Positions 35,239-47,455 of a stretch of DNA of 64,000 nucleotides are shown one piece after another. Within the stretch, counting starts at the first letter, position 1. Each line of letters begins with the position of its first letter. Source of the stretch: Seiridium cupressi. Its lineage: Eukaryota; Ascomycota; Sordariomycetes; Amphisphaeriales; Sporocadaceae. The position numbers and the translations under genes are program-made. Under the pieces are notes generated by a model. That model did not search any database and was not told where the DNA came from. It saw only the letters and a list, made by a program, of their open reading frames with translations. The stretch spans positions 1 through 64,000 of the forward strand of contig JARVKI010000049.1 in NCBI GenBank assembly GCA_036674765.1, in the 5' to 3' direction.

Positions 35239-37075
35239 TCATCTCCGTCCGATCTCCTTCCGCAGCCTTCCTGCTGCCGTTGTCGGCGGAGGCTCGGGCC
35301 ATGATGTAACAGCATCGTCCACTTCTTCCAAGAAAGTTGCTGCATTGTGGATCGCAGTACCGCCCAGCACCACTCGAATGCCCGGAGATGAAGCATTGAT
35401 ACCAGCTACCATCTTTGCCTCCTCATATGTCACTCCCCCAATGATAAACACTACAATATCTTGAGGTTTGTCCCGTGTGCTTCCCCCGCCCTCTACAAAT
35501 GGGTATTGCTGTTCACGTAATTTGCCCTTGATCATATTTTGTAGCATGGTTTCCAGGTGTGGTGAATGCTGGGTGTAGACGTTTTCAACACCCTTGAGGC
35601 CCTTGATACCTCGCGCCCCGGAGAAAATGCCGCCGGGCTCGAAAATATCCGTGATTCCTCCAGCTGCCTGCGACTGCTGCAACGAGCCGTGATAGATCAG
35701 AAGTTTCGCTACCAGGTCTGCTCGTCGCGGCGAGACGCCACCCGCTGCTGTGAGGAGATCGACCAGCATTGGGAGTTGGTTGGACGGGTTCTTTTCGTAC
35801 CGCAGAGCATATAAAGCTACTAGCCCAACCTTGGCATCTTCCGTGACTTGTATATTTTGTATTAACCTTTGGACGTTCTGCTAGTCGTTAGCTTTTTTCT
35901 TTTTCCTGCTGTAGTAGCAGACCTCGGTCACACACCTTGAGATCTGTGGCATGATTATCATTACATGCCAAACTCTGCTCAACCTCGCTGACCTCCAACA
36001 GGTTCTCCCCGCCAACCCTCCTGCTCAACTCGGACACCAAGGTGACGTGCTTGCTGACGTTGCCGGACAGCTTTCGAAATTCGGGGTACTCCTCAATGAA
36101 TCGTTTCATATCCGTGATAGACTCAATGTTTGCATTGTTCTTCGTTTTCGACTGGTATTGCTCCACGTAATCCTTGATATTTCCACCCAAGTCGCCGAAA
36201 TTGAGGTACATGTTCTTTTTGAAGAACGGATCCTGGTCCTGCGAAAGAACGATTTCCTTGAGCTCGGGTCGGATGTCCGGGACATCACCCAGGTCCACTC
36301 GGCCATTGTCGATACCCAAGAGGTGGTGTACCATGGCCTGATACGTCCACTGATTGAGTAGCGGCGTTGCGGGGTCCTCCCTCCTGTCCAGAATGAGCAG
36401 TATCGGAGGCGTGTCGACTTTGCGGAAGTCGAAGAGCTGCTCCTCCTGTGTGATATTATATCGCATTTCGGTAGCTAGTTTCTTGGCCAGCAGGCTATTT
36501 TTCTCATACCGGATGAGTGGCTTCTTTTTCAAGGACAGGAGCACGGCCATTAAGCCTTCTGTTGCTCGTTGCAGGGAGTCGGTGTTCCACATATCTGGAC
36601 TGCCACTCCATATCCGCTGTTGCGGCAAGGTGAGGTTGAGTGTGAACAAATCCGGGTTGATGACTAGGAAGTCGGCAAAATGCTCCTGCACTACTTTGAC
36701 GACTTCATGGTCGTCGGCTTCGGCCAGCCTCTCCAGAGCGGACTTCTTGACCACATTGCTGAAGTACAGGTAGTACTCCCCATACTTGGGCTCCCGCAGC
36801 TCGTCTATGAGAAACTGAATCGAGTCTGACGAAGGCCTGACAAAACAGAGACAGCGCAGGTGGCGCATCTTCTCTCTGTTTTGGTTGTCCAGGCGGTCGA
36901 TGAGATAGATCTCGTGATTGAGCAGGGATGACTGAGTGGTGGCCGTAGACACGATTGAGACTGTATCCTTGTCCAGAAGCAGGATCTTCATCTTGGCGGA
37001 TGGCCCGCCGGTTGCGCTGTCTCCGGCTGACACCATCTTTGTGATGTAGCCGGAGACGGCCTGCACGACATCCAT
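35239..37075 (-). CDS. VPS45: Vacuolar protein sorting protein Vps45 (Sec1/Munc18 family)
   Basis: SM protein that works with the syntaxin Tlg2 and Pep12-type SNAREs in Golgi-to-endosome traffic. Two exons, 37075-35936 and 35880-35239, with a 55-nt intron (GTGTGT donor, ACTAG acceptor) give 593 aa. Typical SM features are present: MKILLLDKDTVSIVSTATTQS near the N-terminus, YYLYFSNVVKKSALERLAEAD, a DRREDPATPLLNQWTYQAMVHHLLG segment and the C-terminal FIIGGVTYEEAKMV. The splice gives ATDLKQNVQRLIQNIQVTEDAK, which fills the family alignment without a gap. The gene is divergent from MMM1 across a 0.7-kb shared promoter region. Confidence 0.95.
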
Positions 37076-37789
37076 CCTGGCTGGTGAACTACCGCGCTGC
37101 TGTGAGACCAGGAATCCGTGGGCATGTGGGTTCGCATTCAGGCCATCATCACCAACTCATCCCAGCTGTACTGCAGTGGCCCTGTTCAGGTTTGGTCGCG
37201 GTGGATGGTTGCAAAGGTTCACCCGATATCGAAGCTATGGTGTTGTTGCCAGGCTGGAGCATTCCGTTCCATATGAGGCAGTGACGCTGCCTTCCAACCA
37301 GCGGGCCCAGCGTTAGTGCCAACTTTAGCGCACTGCGGCATGCCTGCATAAGGGTTGACGAGGGCCCGTGCGCTTTCCTCCAGGTCCGCCAGGGGTCGAC
37401 GTCTCCATCACGGGCTGGGATTGCTTTGAAGAACGCATGTAGTAAGACAATACAAGCAACCAGCTTCAGCTAATGGTCACGTTCCCGCTCTACTCTTGGT
37501 CATTACATTTTACGACGCTGGAAAACTTTGCCAGTCAAGTTGGAGCTCGCATCTGTGGTCTAACTAATCAACAATTGTTTGTGTACGCATATGTACTGTA
37601 CTGTATGCTTAGACTCGGCGATAAGATAAGAATTTTGAAGATGGAGCTCTGGGTTTCGTCATAGCAGCAGCTTTCTCACCTCCAGTCTCAGCTCTCAGCC
37701 GTCCAGTCCAGGATGTCGTCGTAGCAGAGATCGTATTCCTCCAGCAACTCAATCTAAAAGCTGGCGCCTCTGTCAGCCCTGCGCGCAAG
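37076..37789. promoter_or_regulatory. Divergent promoter region VPS45 / MMM1
   Basis: About 0.7 kb between two divergently transcribed genes. It must hold both promoters. No individual element is called. Confidence 0.5.
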
Positions 37790-39134
37790 ATGGCCGCCAT
37801 GGATATGTGCTCGACAAAACCAGAGCCCACGTACGAATCACTCACGAGCCCCGCCAACTACCTTGTCCCATGCTGACTGACGATTGTCATGCAGGCTGTC
37901 GTTTACGCAAGGGCTCATTGTCGGCCAAATCTCCGTCGTTCTCGTCATCGCAGCTTTCATCAAGTTCTTCATCTTCGGCGATTCTCCCTCGCCCGAGATC
38001 ACAGCGCAGGCACGCGCAACCGAACGACGTTCGCGGACACTGTCTCACAAACACTCCCTACTCACCTTGCGAACCGAAAACCAGAGAGAACCTCAACGGA
38101 CCCTCAGCAAGAAGAAGTCGAGCATCCTGCGCAACCCCCCCGCGCTCACCATTGGGTCCATACTGAACAAGACCTACTACAATGTGGACAGCCACCAGCC
38201 CGAGTCGCTAGACTGGTTCAACGTCCTCATTGCCCAGACCATCGCACAGTTCCGCAGTGACGCCCAGCATGACGATGCCATCCTCACATCGCTAACCAAG
38301 GCCTTGAATGGGACGACTAGGCCCGACTTTCTAGATGAGATCAAGGTCACCGAACTCACACTGGGCGAAGACTTTCCCATCCTCAGCAACTGCCGCATCA
38401 TCCCGGTCGATGAGGATGGGCTCAGTATGGATTCGGGGCCTGGGGTCGGGAAGCGATTCGACCCCAACAGCTCGAGGGCGACAAGAGAGGGCGCAAGACT
38501 GCAGGCCCGCATGGATGTTGACCTCAGCGACATGATCACGCTGGCCCTGGAGACCAAGATATTGCTCAATTACCCGAAGCGGCTTACTGCTGTCTTGCCG
38601 GTAGCGCTGGCCGCAAGTGTTGTTCGGTTCAGCGGCACGCTCTGTATATCATTCATACCAAGCAACCCTTCGCAGTCGACCCCTACAATGATGGCTTTCA
38701 ACTTTCTGGACGACTACAGGCTGGACCTGTCAATACGGAGCTTGGTGGGCAGCCGCTCAAGGCTTCAAGACGTGCCCAAGATTGCGCAGCTCATCGAAGC
38801 GAGACTGCACAGCTGGTTCGATGATCGATGTGTCGAACCAAGATTCCAGCAAATTGCGCTGCCCAGTCTGTGGCCACGCAAGAAGAACACCAGAGGCGGG
38901 GACGATGGGCTCGAGGCCAACATGGCCAGCATCAGCAAAGGCAAGGGCCGTGATGTTGCGAGAGATCTCCGAGAAGAGGCAAGGAAGGAAGTGGCATCGG
39001 GCGTTGGAACTCGGCCAGATCTAGAACCAGAGCCGGGTAGTTTGCGGTATAGGAGGAGAAGTCGGCTTAACAGCGCCGGGCAAATCAGTATGCCTGGCAG
39101 TTTACCGGGCATCTCACTGGACCTACAGCATTAA
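37790..39134 (+). CDS. MMM1: Maintenance of mitochondrial morphology protein 1 (ERMES subunit Mmm1)
   Basis: ER-anchored core subunit of ERMES, the ER-mitochondria tether that moves phospholipids between the two membranes. Proposed exons 37790-37830 and 37895-39134 give 426 aa. The splice (donor GTACGA, acceptor ATGCAG) joins a short lumenal N-terminus to the conserved [15 protein letters not shown], which starts the single membrane segment (about 15-41). The lipid-binding SMP domain spans about residues 115-335 ([78 protein letters not shown]). The C-terminal tail after it is charged and Gly-rich, as in other filamentous fungi. Two further in-frame ATGs follow in the 14-residue N-terminal exon. 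The SMP part is certain and the first exon is likely. Confidence 0.94.
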
Positions 39135-39301
39135 TCAGCCAGCGTCCTACAGTACTCAACTCAATACTAAGCAGTAAAACAGCAATGCACGAGTTCCATC
39201 ACTGCAGTGCCAAATAAGAGAAAACAAGCAAAAGAAGTCAAGCCTTTTTGGCCAATAAAGTCTAGAATCCGCTTGGGAGGGTATATCAACGCTTTAACGT
39301 C

Positions 39302-40135
39302 TTATGCCGCAGCCTCTATAACCGGCATACAAGCTGCTACAACACCTTCAACGTCCAACTCTGGCGAGTACGCTGCGCCCTTGATCTCGACCATCGGTAT
39401 ATCCTCCCTCACTCGTCTGATATGCTTGAAATACGGCCATAGTACATCGTCTTTTGCACACATCGCGATAACCAGGCACTTGACCTCCTTTATGTACTTC
39501 TCTTTGTCCTGGTCCCAAATCGCTCCGTAGATTTGGTTGCGTCCTTTCCAGGCTCGTATATGATCTATCGCCGCCTGTTGGTGTACCTCTAGATCTCCAT
39601 CGCCGCCCAATTTTGCCACATAGTCCCATGTTTTCTGTAGATGCGAGCCGTCGGGAACCGGCTTGTTGAAGGGATCAAAGAATTGGGCTTTCATCTCTGC
39701 GCGCTCGGCGGCCGTCATTACCGATGTTCCAATGAGACAGATGCTCTTCACGACCTCGGGCTTGATGGCTGCCATTTCCGTCGCCAGGGACGCACCCGTG
39801 TGATGTCCAATGATGTGGAAGTTGGAGAGACCAAGCTCTGCAAAGGCCCAGACATATAAATCCACGTACCACCGCGTACCGAGCGACTTGATCTCCTCGA
39901 CTGCAAAGTCTGGCGGGTCGTCGGATTGCCCGAACCCCGGCATGTCCGGCGCATAGCACGCATAGCCCTGCGACGAAAATTGGTCGACCAGTTTTACCAA
40001 GGAGGCACTGGAGGTGGCCGACTGGTGAAGGAAAACGATGGTACCTTTATGTGTGTCCGAAGGGATAGCATATCGATAGTGTAGTTGGCCATACTTGGTA
40101 TCGAGGTATGCTTTACGGATTAGAGGGGCCGCCAT
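39302..40135 (-). CDS. Alpha/beta-hydrolase-fold protein lacking the serine nucleophile
   Basis: Intronless gene, 277 aa. The fold is clear: strand/oxyanion region GTIVFLHQSATSS (about 31-43), the GYACYAPDMPGFGQSD loop (58-72), lid region, and VIAMCAKDDVLWPYF with the acid position. The nucleophile elbow, normally GxSxG, reads GHHTG at residues 110-114, with His at the nucleophile position. The C-terminal segment (KGAAYSPELDVEGVV), where the catalytic His usually sits in a GGH-like context, has no His. By the textbook triad this is a non-catalytic or unconventional member. Related GHHTG or GYHTG proteins are, as I recall, known among bacterial and fungal alpha/beta-hydrolases, so this may be a subfamily trait. 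Substrate unknown. It converges with MMM1, 167 bp apart. Confidence 0.85.
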   Translation of the reverse strand: MAAPLIRKAYLDTKYGQLHYRYAIPSDTHKGTIVFLHQSATSSASLVKLVDQFSSQGYACYAPDMPGFGQSDDPPDFAVEEIKSLGTRWYVDLYVWAFAELGLSNFHIIGHHTGASLATEMAAIKPEVVKSICLIGTSVMTAAERAEMKAQFFDPFNKPVPDGSHLQKTWDYVAKLGGDGDLEVHQQAAIDHIRAWKGRNQIYGAIWDQDKEKYIKEVKCLVIAMCAKDDVLWPYFKHIRRVREDIPMVEIKGAAYSPELDVEGVVAACMPVIEAAA

Positions 40136-40882
40136 GTCGACCAGCTCGACAAAATAAATAGACGATAGGAGATGTGCTCCCAGAGAATTTGTTACTACTG
40201 CTTGACATCGTTCACTTTGAGGCCTCAAAGCTAAATACAGTGAGCCTTTATCATCCGGACCGACCGGTGTGTTCCGGCCGGTGGAGATCGGGATGGTTGA
40301 TCGGGACCCGGACGAGATCCCGAATAAGACGGGACGCGGAGTATATATCATCATTCTGCGCCCAAGGTAATGGACAAGCACAAACTCAAAGAACCGAGCT
40401 GATGATTGAAAAACCCGACCTGTCTGGGGTCATACACGGTGGCTCACACCTAAGCATCTTTTATAATAGCAACCCCAAAATAGCGACATGCACAGCTGTC
40501 GGCCTACCTATGATCCGAGGCAGTGGGACATGGGCATTCAGGCAAACAGCCCTTAGCGCAAAGAACTACGAAAACTCTCAGTCCGCTATACGATCTCAGA
40601 AACTACGTAGCGAAGATGGTATCCCATACTTGGACGCGAGACAAGCTGCAGCAGACGTTGAACTTGTAGTCCATTAAACGAGACGCTTGGGAAGCAGCCA
40701 GCTTGCCAAAATGTCAGGTCCAGACTTATGACGGCATATCCATTTCCTCTATGTCACAATGCGAAATGAATTGTTTTGAGGAATTTTTCAATTATCATTG
40801 TTTCGTTTTTAACAGGAAGTATATCTTTCGATACTCTATCGAAAATCCCATGAGCTCTATTCCATTACCATATTCGATTTCT
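40136..40882. other. Intergenic region upstream of the hydrolase-fold gene
   Basis: About 0.75 kb between two leftward genes. A TATATA box-like string lies near 40341-40348, about 210 bp upstream of the hydrolase-fold start. No gene is seen. Confidence 0.45.
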
Positions 40883-43800
40883 TTACGATGCGTAAGCGAA
40901 ATCGGAACCTCTACATGCGAGCCAAAACTCCCGAACAACCTGGTTCGTCGCCCTACTGCCTCTCAAACTGTACACCAATCAGTATTTTCAGTCTTCAACA
41001 AGCGCCAGCCGAACAGCGTGAAGCACTTACCTAATCACTTTTTTCAAGAATAAAGCCTTGTCATTGGGCGATACCTTATCGCTGGGAAACGAAGCATCGC
41101 CCAAAGCGGCTTCCAACCATTGCTTAGCATGAGCATGCTGCACAACCAACTTCTTCAACGGATCGCTAAGCTTGTCCAGCTCACTGCGCGAGGCCTTGCC
41201 TCCGATATTCTGGATAAGTGTGTGGGAAACGACAGGTCCTAAGTGGCCTATGGCATTGTTGATTGCTGATTGTGTGTCCTGGTCCGATGCTTTGAGGGTA
41301 ATAAAACTGGTCTATAGCTGTGTTAGTGGAGCGCGAAAAGGGATACAGATGAGATACCGACCCAGAACTCGGCGGCTGCTGCTTTTGGTAGAGGCTCGTT
41401 GCCGCTCAGCACCTTGATCGCAAACATGAACAAATACTCTAATGAACTGGTTGGTTGGAGTTGGAGGAAGACTCCCGGTGCTTTGGTCATGGTTTTCTGC
41501 ACGAATTCAATACCATACTGAGCTAGTTCGGGGTCGTTTTCTGGGTCTGTTCGCGTCAGCACGAGGGCCGGACCGGAGTATTTGAAGAACGCGCAATACG
41601 TTTATCTCGACTATGTGAAAATCACGTACCTTGAAGTTGATATAGAATCCCAGCAACCCAAGGAAGCAAGCGCTCTATGGTTTGTGGTATTTGGCTTTTA
41701 TTAGTTCCGTTAGATAGCGATGTCACAAAGATACAAGCTGTACTGATGGCCGAGGCAACACGGTGATGCCATGAACTAGTGATGAATTCTATTATTGCTT
41801 GTGGCGGAAAGACGAATGGGCCGGGATCAGTCTCAGAGAATCCAGCCTTCAGAATGGAGCATGTAACATCCTACAAGCCATGGTATTAGCAATCAACGTA
41901 ATAAGGAAGCGTGGTTTTAGTGTACGAGATTAGGGGAGGTTTACCAGAATCTCGGTGTTGGCACTGAAGATATCCTTAACGCGGGCCAAAATCCCGATGA
42001 CATCCTGCTGTAATTGCACAAGCTCTGGTAGAGGAGAGGTTTGGGCGGCATCCTGTTCTGCTTCCAGGTCGACAAACGACTCTGATGGTGATTGTAGGCC
42101 TTTGGCACTGCCCAAAAGGCATCGAAGCGCTCTGATGGCTAACTGTAGAGCAACTTCAGCTGATGGAACCGGTGCTGTTGGGCGCTGAGCGATGTCATAT
42201 GCCCGAGAAACTACCGGATCGGAGGGGTTCAGATCAGCATTGTAGCTATTGAGCTGTAATGATTTCTCGACGTCAGTCCCAAGCATCAACAATAATCGTT
42301 TGAAAGCGTGAACTCGATTCTGATCGTCCGGCAGTGCTTGTATAATTGAGGCAATGGCCCCAACTATGCGCTCTTCCGCTAACGAATCTAGAGCCTGGTT
42401 GCTTCTCAATGATCCATATTGGCCGAGGAAAGCATCAACCTCGGATGTGAGGACCGAACGGCAGGACGAACAAAGCCTGTAGATGGATTTAGATGAAGGT
42501 CCCGCCAGCGGGAGATCGCCCACTGCACTGAACAAGAGGTTCAGAGCGGCCGGCAAATACTCTGCATGGCGCGCAAAATAGTCCGAGTATCGCTCAATCA
42601 GAGACAGGCAAGTTTGTCTTGCCCGAACAGGGACTACGGAGTGGCCTTGGCGGAGGAGATCGAAGAGCTGAGATCCGAAGACCTTGCTCAAGATATCGTC
42701 ACAACTGATGGAATCCGACACACAATCGGAGAGGGATCCCAAGCAAAAAGCAGCAGCTTCGAGTTCAGCCCAGGCTGCGGTAGAAACACCTTGCAAAGTC
42801 AGGTCCACAAACAGGGATATGAGCGGTTGGCCAGAAATGGTGAAAATGGATTGCAACAAGTCCGACACATCCTTCCGAGCATCGCCGAAGCCGACCCGTT
42901 CAGTGGAGTCCCAGGAGTTATACACGCTCAAAGTAGGATATTGTATCTTCTTCCAGCAGTGAGAAACGATTTGTGTCATATATGACAGGGGCGGCGCATT
43001 CCAATTTACACTTTCTTGTGGCGCCGAGTACATGTCGTCAACCATGTTCTCGACGAACTGAGACCAGAACTCGAGAGCTGGCACAAATATCTTATCCTCA
43101 GCGACAGGGTAGCCGTCTGCTGTGAGCAAACCTACTAGTGCTGCCAGGAAGCGCTGTGATCCTTGGTTTGATCCGTCCATCAATTCAGTTATCTGAGCAT
43201 CACCAAAAGCGACCATCATGAGACCAAACTGGACCGAGTCAAAGTCAAAGTCACCCTTCAGTAGATTTTCGTATTTCTTTTGAGACCACGAGCTGTCAAA
43301 CAGAGAATACAGCAGATTGTAGTCGCCCTGCTTGAAGAATGTCTGCCAATTCCCAAGTGTATCTGTGAGAAGCTCGATAGCTGCTTCGTAGAGCTCATCG
43401 TTAACGAGGCACTTTATTGTTGGCTGTAGCAGTGGCCGCAGTTTTGATGTGAGATCCTCGTTAGGTATTCGTTGGGCGTACAGCAGCCACGCTTGATAGC
43501 AACGTATCGACTCTTTCTGGCTCTGTAGATCTGACTGGCCGTGTAGTGAGGGGGCCAGCAGCGAGGCGAGATCCGCTGCATTTCCCAGCATGCGTTCATG
43601 CAAGCTGATGTACTTGGTTGATTTTGCATCTGTCTTCTCCGCCTCCTCAGCGAGAGCTGTTGCAAACCATATGGCCGCCACACACTTCTGTGTTACCAAG
43701 CTTTGGGCAGCATCTTTTACCAGACCTGTATTCCCGGTCGAGTCACTCTGACCGATCTGTAAGCAGGCGGATATATGGCGTAAACATGAAGGCCAGACGT

Positions 43801-44216
43801 GAGAGAAATGTACGAAATGGGTGACTAGAGCAGAACAGAGTTTTCTGATTACAATAGCCCCAGCTCCATCCTCCAAACATTTCAAGAGCCAGTCCATGAG
43901 TTTCTGAAGTGCTGAACGTGCGTCGTCATCGTTGAGAGCCTCGGTGTTCAGCTTGACGATAAATGTCAAGGCACCGAAGAATCTGACATTGTCGGAATGC
44001 CGCGCCAGCAATCCTTCAGCTATCTGCCAACCCTCGGGCGACTTCTGCAGTTTCTGAAGGACCTCTTGGATCTGCGATACTGTGGAGGCGGAGTTCTGCT
44101 CATAAAGTCTATTGACCAGCTAGTACAGTGTCAGGTATCGTGCAAAGGTGTCTGGTACGTGGTGCACTTACTAGCTCTACGTCGTCGAGACTACTGGGCA
44201 TGGGCATCTGATCCAT
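40883..44216 (-). CDS. Importin-beta family karyopherin, importin-13/Kap122-like
   Basis: HEAT-repeat nuclear transport receptor. Six exons (44216-44172, 44119-41945, 41870-41630, 41546-41362, 41311-41031, 40967-40883) give 1003 aa in one frame, the expected size for importin-13/Kap122/transportin-SR relatives. The N-terminus, LVNRLYEQNSASTVSQIQEVL then GWQIAEGLLARHSDNVRFFGA, matches the Ran-binding end of that subfamily. The C-terminus ends LRGSRATNQVVREFWLACRGS, then DFAYAS, a pattern I associate with fungal Kap122/importin-13. Introns are 50-83 nt. Yeast Kap122 imports the TFIIA subunits; cargo in this species is unknown. The family assignment is firm and the exact orthology less so. Confidence 0.88.
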
Positions 44217-45076
44217 GGTTGCAAACGTGTCGAACTAGGCTACCCATTATCGTTTGAACGAAGAGAAAGGAGGAGAGGCTTGAGTAGATCAGGTTGGGAG
44301 CATCTGTTTGCCCGCTCGTCTCAGCAGATGGAAATGCACTGCACAGCCGGGAAAATAATCCTGCGAGAACGTCAGGCTGGGGGAGGCCGGCCCAACCAAG
44401 CAGAAGTTGACGATTAAAGTCTCAGGCTTCTTTGTTGTGATGAGGACTTGTTCCTTGGCAGTCTGATGGCCAAACTAGTTCGCAGAGCACGAGGAGAACC
44501 GTGCTAAATATGCAGAGAAAAGGCGTTGAACGGCCCCTGCATATATGAGGCTCTGAACCTTTGTTAATGGCGTCGTGAAGTTTGACTCGTTAGGAGCTTC
44601 CAGCCCGCTTGCCGTTGATGGAGGGGTAAATTGGGTCTTGCGGACTGGTACCATAACAGTCTACATCTAGTCTGGCTGTGGGCTACCGCATGATGTTCGT
44701 GCCAAGCGTTAGCATAGATGTACTGAGTACAACTGCGAGGTCATGACCGGGTAGCAATACCTAGGTATGAACGTGGGTATTGCAGGCAAGTGCAGGCCCG
44801 CTTGAACTCCTTTATTTTCTCCCATCAGTAACTTGCGTTTTATACTCGCCGGCTGCAGTGACCTTGCCGCAACCATTATGTTGCGACAGCTCTTGTACTA
44901 GTAGCAATTTAACCAACTAAAAGGTCTGCAAGCATTGCCGCGTACCCCGACTCGTCAGGTATAGGCGGCGCTTGTCACCTTCCTCATTCCCTCCAGGCCC
45001 AAGGCGAGTGCTGTACTCCGGGAAAGGGTCACAGTTCAGAAGGAGTACACTTAGCCGGCATCCTCTACCGTTTTCC
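44217..45076. promoter_or_regulatory. Divergent promoter region karyopherin / aminopeptidase P
   Basis: About 0.86 kb between divergent genes. It contains a short palindrome ATACCTAGGTAT near 44758-44769. No gene is seen. Confidence 0.5.
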
Positions 45077-47264
45077 ATGCAACACCTTCGGCCACTGTCG
45101 GCCTTGTCAACGAAAGCTCTTCGACTCGTGCGCCCTCGCCTCGCTTGCCAGCCTCGACTTCTACCTCCTTTGAAGAAGGTCGCTCCCCCGCTAGCTCTCA
45201 ACCCGCGACCGCTCTACCGTCTCTACAGCACTCCTGCAGTCGACATGGAGAAGATCGATACGTCAAGCCGGCTCGCCGAGCTGCGGAAGTTCATGAAAGA
45301 GAACAACGTGGATGTGTACAGTAAGACGGCCAATATACCTCACTTCGGAAGCCCCTAGGGACGGCAGCTGACCCATGCTGTCAAGTTGTCCCATCGGAAG
45401 ACAGTCACTCCTCCGAGTACATTGCGCCGTGTGATGCGCGTCGAGCCTTCATCTCTGGTTTTACCGGTTCGGCAGGATGTGCAGTCATCACGCACGACAA
45501 GGCTGCCCTGGCAACGGACGGCCGCTACTTCAACCAGGCGTCGAAGCAGCTGGATGACAACTGGGTACTGTTGAAGCAAGGCATACAAGATGTACCAACC
45601 TGGCAAGAGTGGGCCGCTGAGCAGTCCGCGGGAGGCAAGGTTGTCGCCGTGGACCCAACACTCCTGACAGGTGGTGCGGCCAAGAAGCTGGCCGAGAAGA
45701 TCAAAAAGAGTGGAGGCAAGGACCTTGTGGCTGTGACGGAGAACCTCATCGACAATGTTTGGGCGCAAGACAAGCCGGGTCGGCCCAACGAGCAAGTCAT
45801 TGTCCTCGATGAAAGGTTTGCTGGAAAGGATGTAAAGGCCAAATTGACCGAACTGCGCGAGGAGCTCGATAAGAAGAAGTCTCTCGGATTCGTGATATCT
45901 ATGCTGGATGAAATTGCATGGCTGTTCAACCTGCGCGGCAACGATATCCCTTACAACCCAGTCTTTTTCTCCTACGCCGTCGTAACAGCTGATAAGGCTA
46001 CCCTTTACATCGATGTTTCGAAGCTAAGCGAGCAGTACCAGTCTTTCCTGGCCGAGAATAGCGTCGAAATCAAACCTTACAATGCCATCTTCGAGGATGC
46101 CGCAGTTTTGGGGCAGTCTGCGAAAGCAACCAATGCTGAGTCACCCCGCGAGCCCAGGAAGTACTTGATCTCAACAAGAGCATCGTGGGCTTTAAAGCTC
46201 GCGTTGGGTGGCGAGGATCTTGTGGACGAGGTCCGGAGTCCGGTTGGCGATTCCAAGGCCGTGAAGAATGCTACTGAGCTGGAAGGCATGAGACAGTGTC
46301 ACATCCGCGATGGAGCTGCCTTGATCGAATACTTTGCCTGGCTCGAGGATCAACTCATCAACAAAAAGGCAAAACTTGATGAAGTACAAGGGGCCGACCA
46401 ACTGGAAGCTTTCCGTGCCAAGAAGGAACACTTTGTTGGACTATCCTTTGACACCATCTCCTCGACCGGGGCAAAGTAAGTAAAGAAAGATGCATGTGTG
46501 GACACAGGTGAAACTAATCGCTACTAGCGCTGCTGTCATTCATTACAAGCCGGAGCCAGGTGCCTGTTCAACGATTGATCCGGACGCGATATACCTCTGT
46601 GACTCGGGAGCGCAATATCTGGACGGCACAACAGACACCACAAGGACCCTGCATTTTGGTACCCCAACAGCTGCCGAAATCGAGGCCTACACTTTGGTTC
46701 TGAAGGGAAACATTGCGCTGGATCTGGCGGTCTTTCCCAAGGGCACTACCGGGTTTGCGATTGACTGTTTAGCACGACAGCACCTCTGGGTAAGATACAC
46801 CCTGTGGGTTGGAAGCACGCATTACTGATACACATGTATAGCAACTAGGGTTGGATTACCGACATGGCACTGGCCATGGAGTTGGATCATACCTCAACGT
46901 CCACGAAGGGCCTATCGGTATCGGTACCAGAGTACAATACTCGGAGGTTGCATTGGCAAAAGGTAACGTCATTTCGAACGAGCCGGGCTTCTACGAAGAT
47001 GGAAAGTTCGGCATACGTATTGAGAACATCATCATGGTCACAAAAGCGGAAACGAAATATTCATTCGGCGATAAACCCTGGTTCACATTTGAGCATGTCA
47101 CCATGGTACCATACTGCCGCAAGCTTGTCGATACGGAGCTCCTGACGAGCATTGAGAAGAAGTGGCTCAACGACTACAACGATGAGATCTTCAAGAAAGT
47201 CAGCCCCCTCATCGAGGACCACCTGACAAAGGCATGGCTCGAGAGGGAGACGAGACACTTCTAG
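45077..47264 (+). CDS. AMPP: Xaa-Pro aminopeptidase P (AMPP, M24B family), long and short starts
   Basis: Metallopeptidase that removes an N-terminal residue preceding proline. Four exons (45077-45320, 45386-46475, 46528-46789, 46842-47264) give 672 aa from the upstream ATG or 616 aa from an in-frame ATG at 45245. The dinuclear-metal ligands of M24 are all present: the Asp pair in [16 protein letters not shown], His in [17 protein letters not shown], Glu in [10 protein letters not shown] and Glu in GIRIENI. The N-terminal creatinase domains start at [21 protein letters not shown]. The extra 56 residues of the long form are rich in Arg/Leu/Pro without acids until the end (for example [15 protein letters not shown]) and look like a mitochondrial presequence. 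The downstream ATG has the better context (G at -3, G at +4), whereas the first has T at -3. The catalytic assignment is certain. Confidence 0.95.
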
Positions 47265-47455
47265 GCATCAACGATGGCCCCCTAGTTGCTTGAACAAATG
47301 GTGCCGGCCAATTTAGGAAGTCTATTTGTCTGGAACCCGTGGTCAGTTCCGGGACGGGAACGTTGCACCGATTCTAGCTATTCCGATGCGATTGTTCTTG
47401 CGAGTATTGGGTGAGTTACAAGATGGTACAATATTAACTACTATTACGTTTGTAC

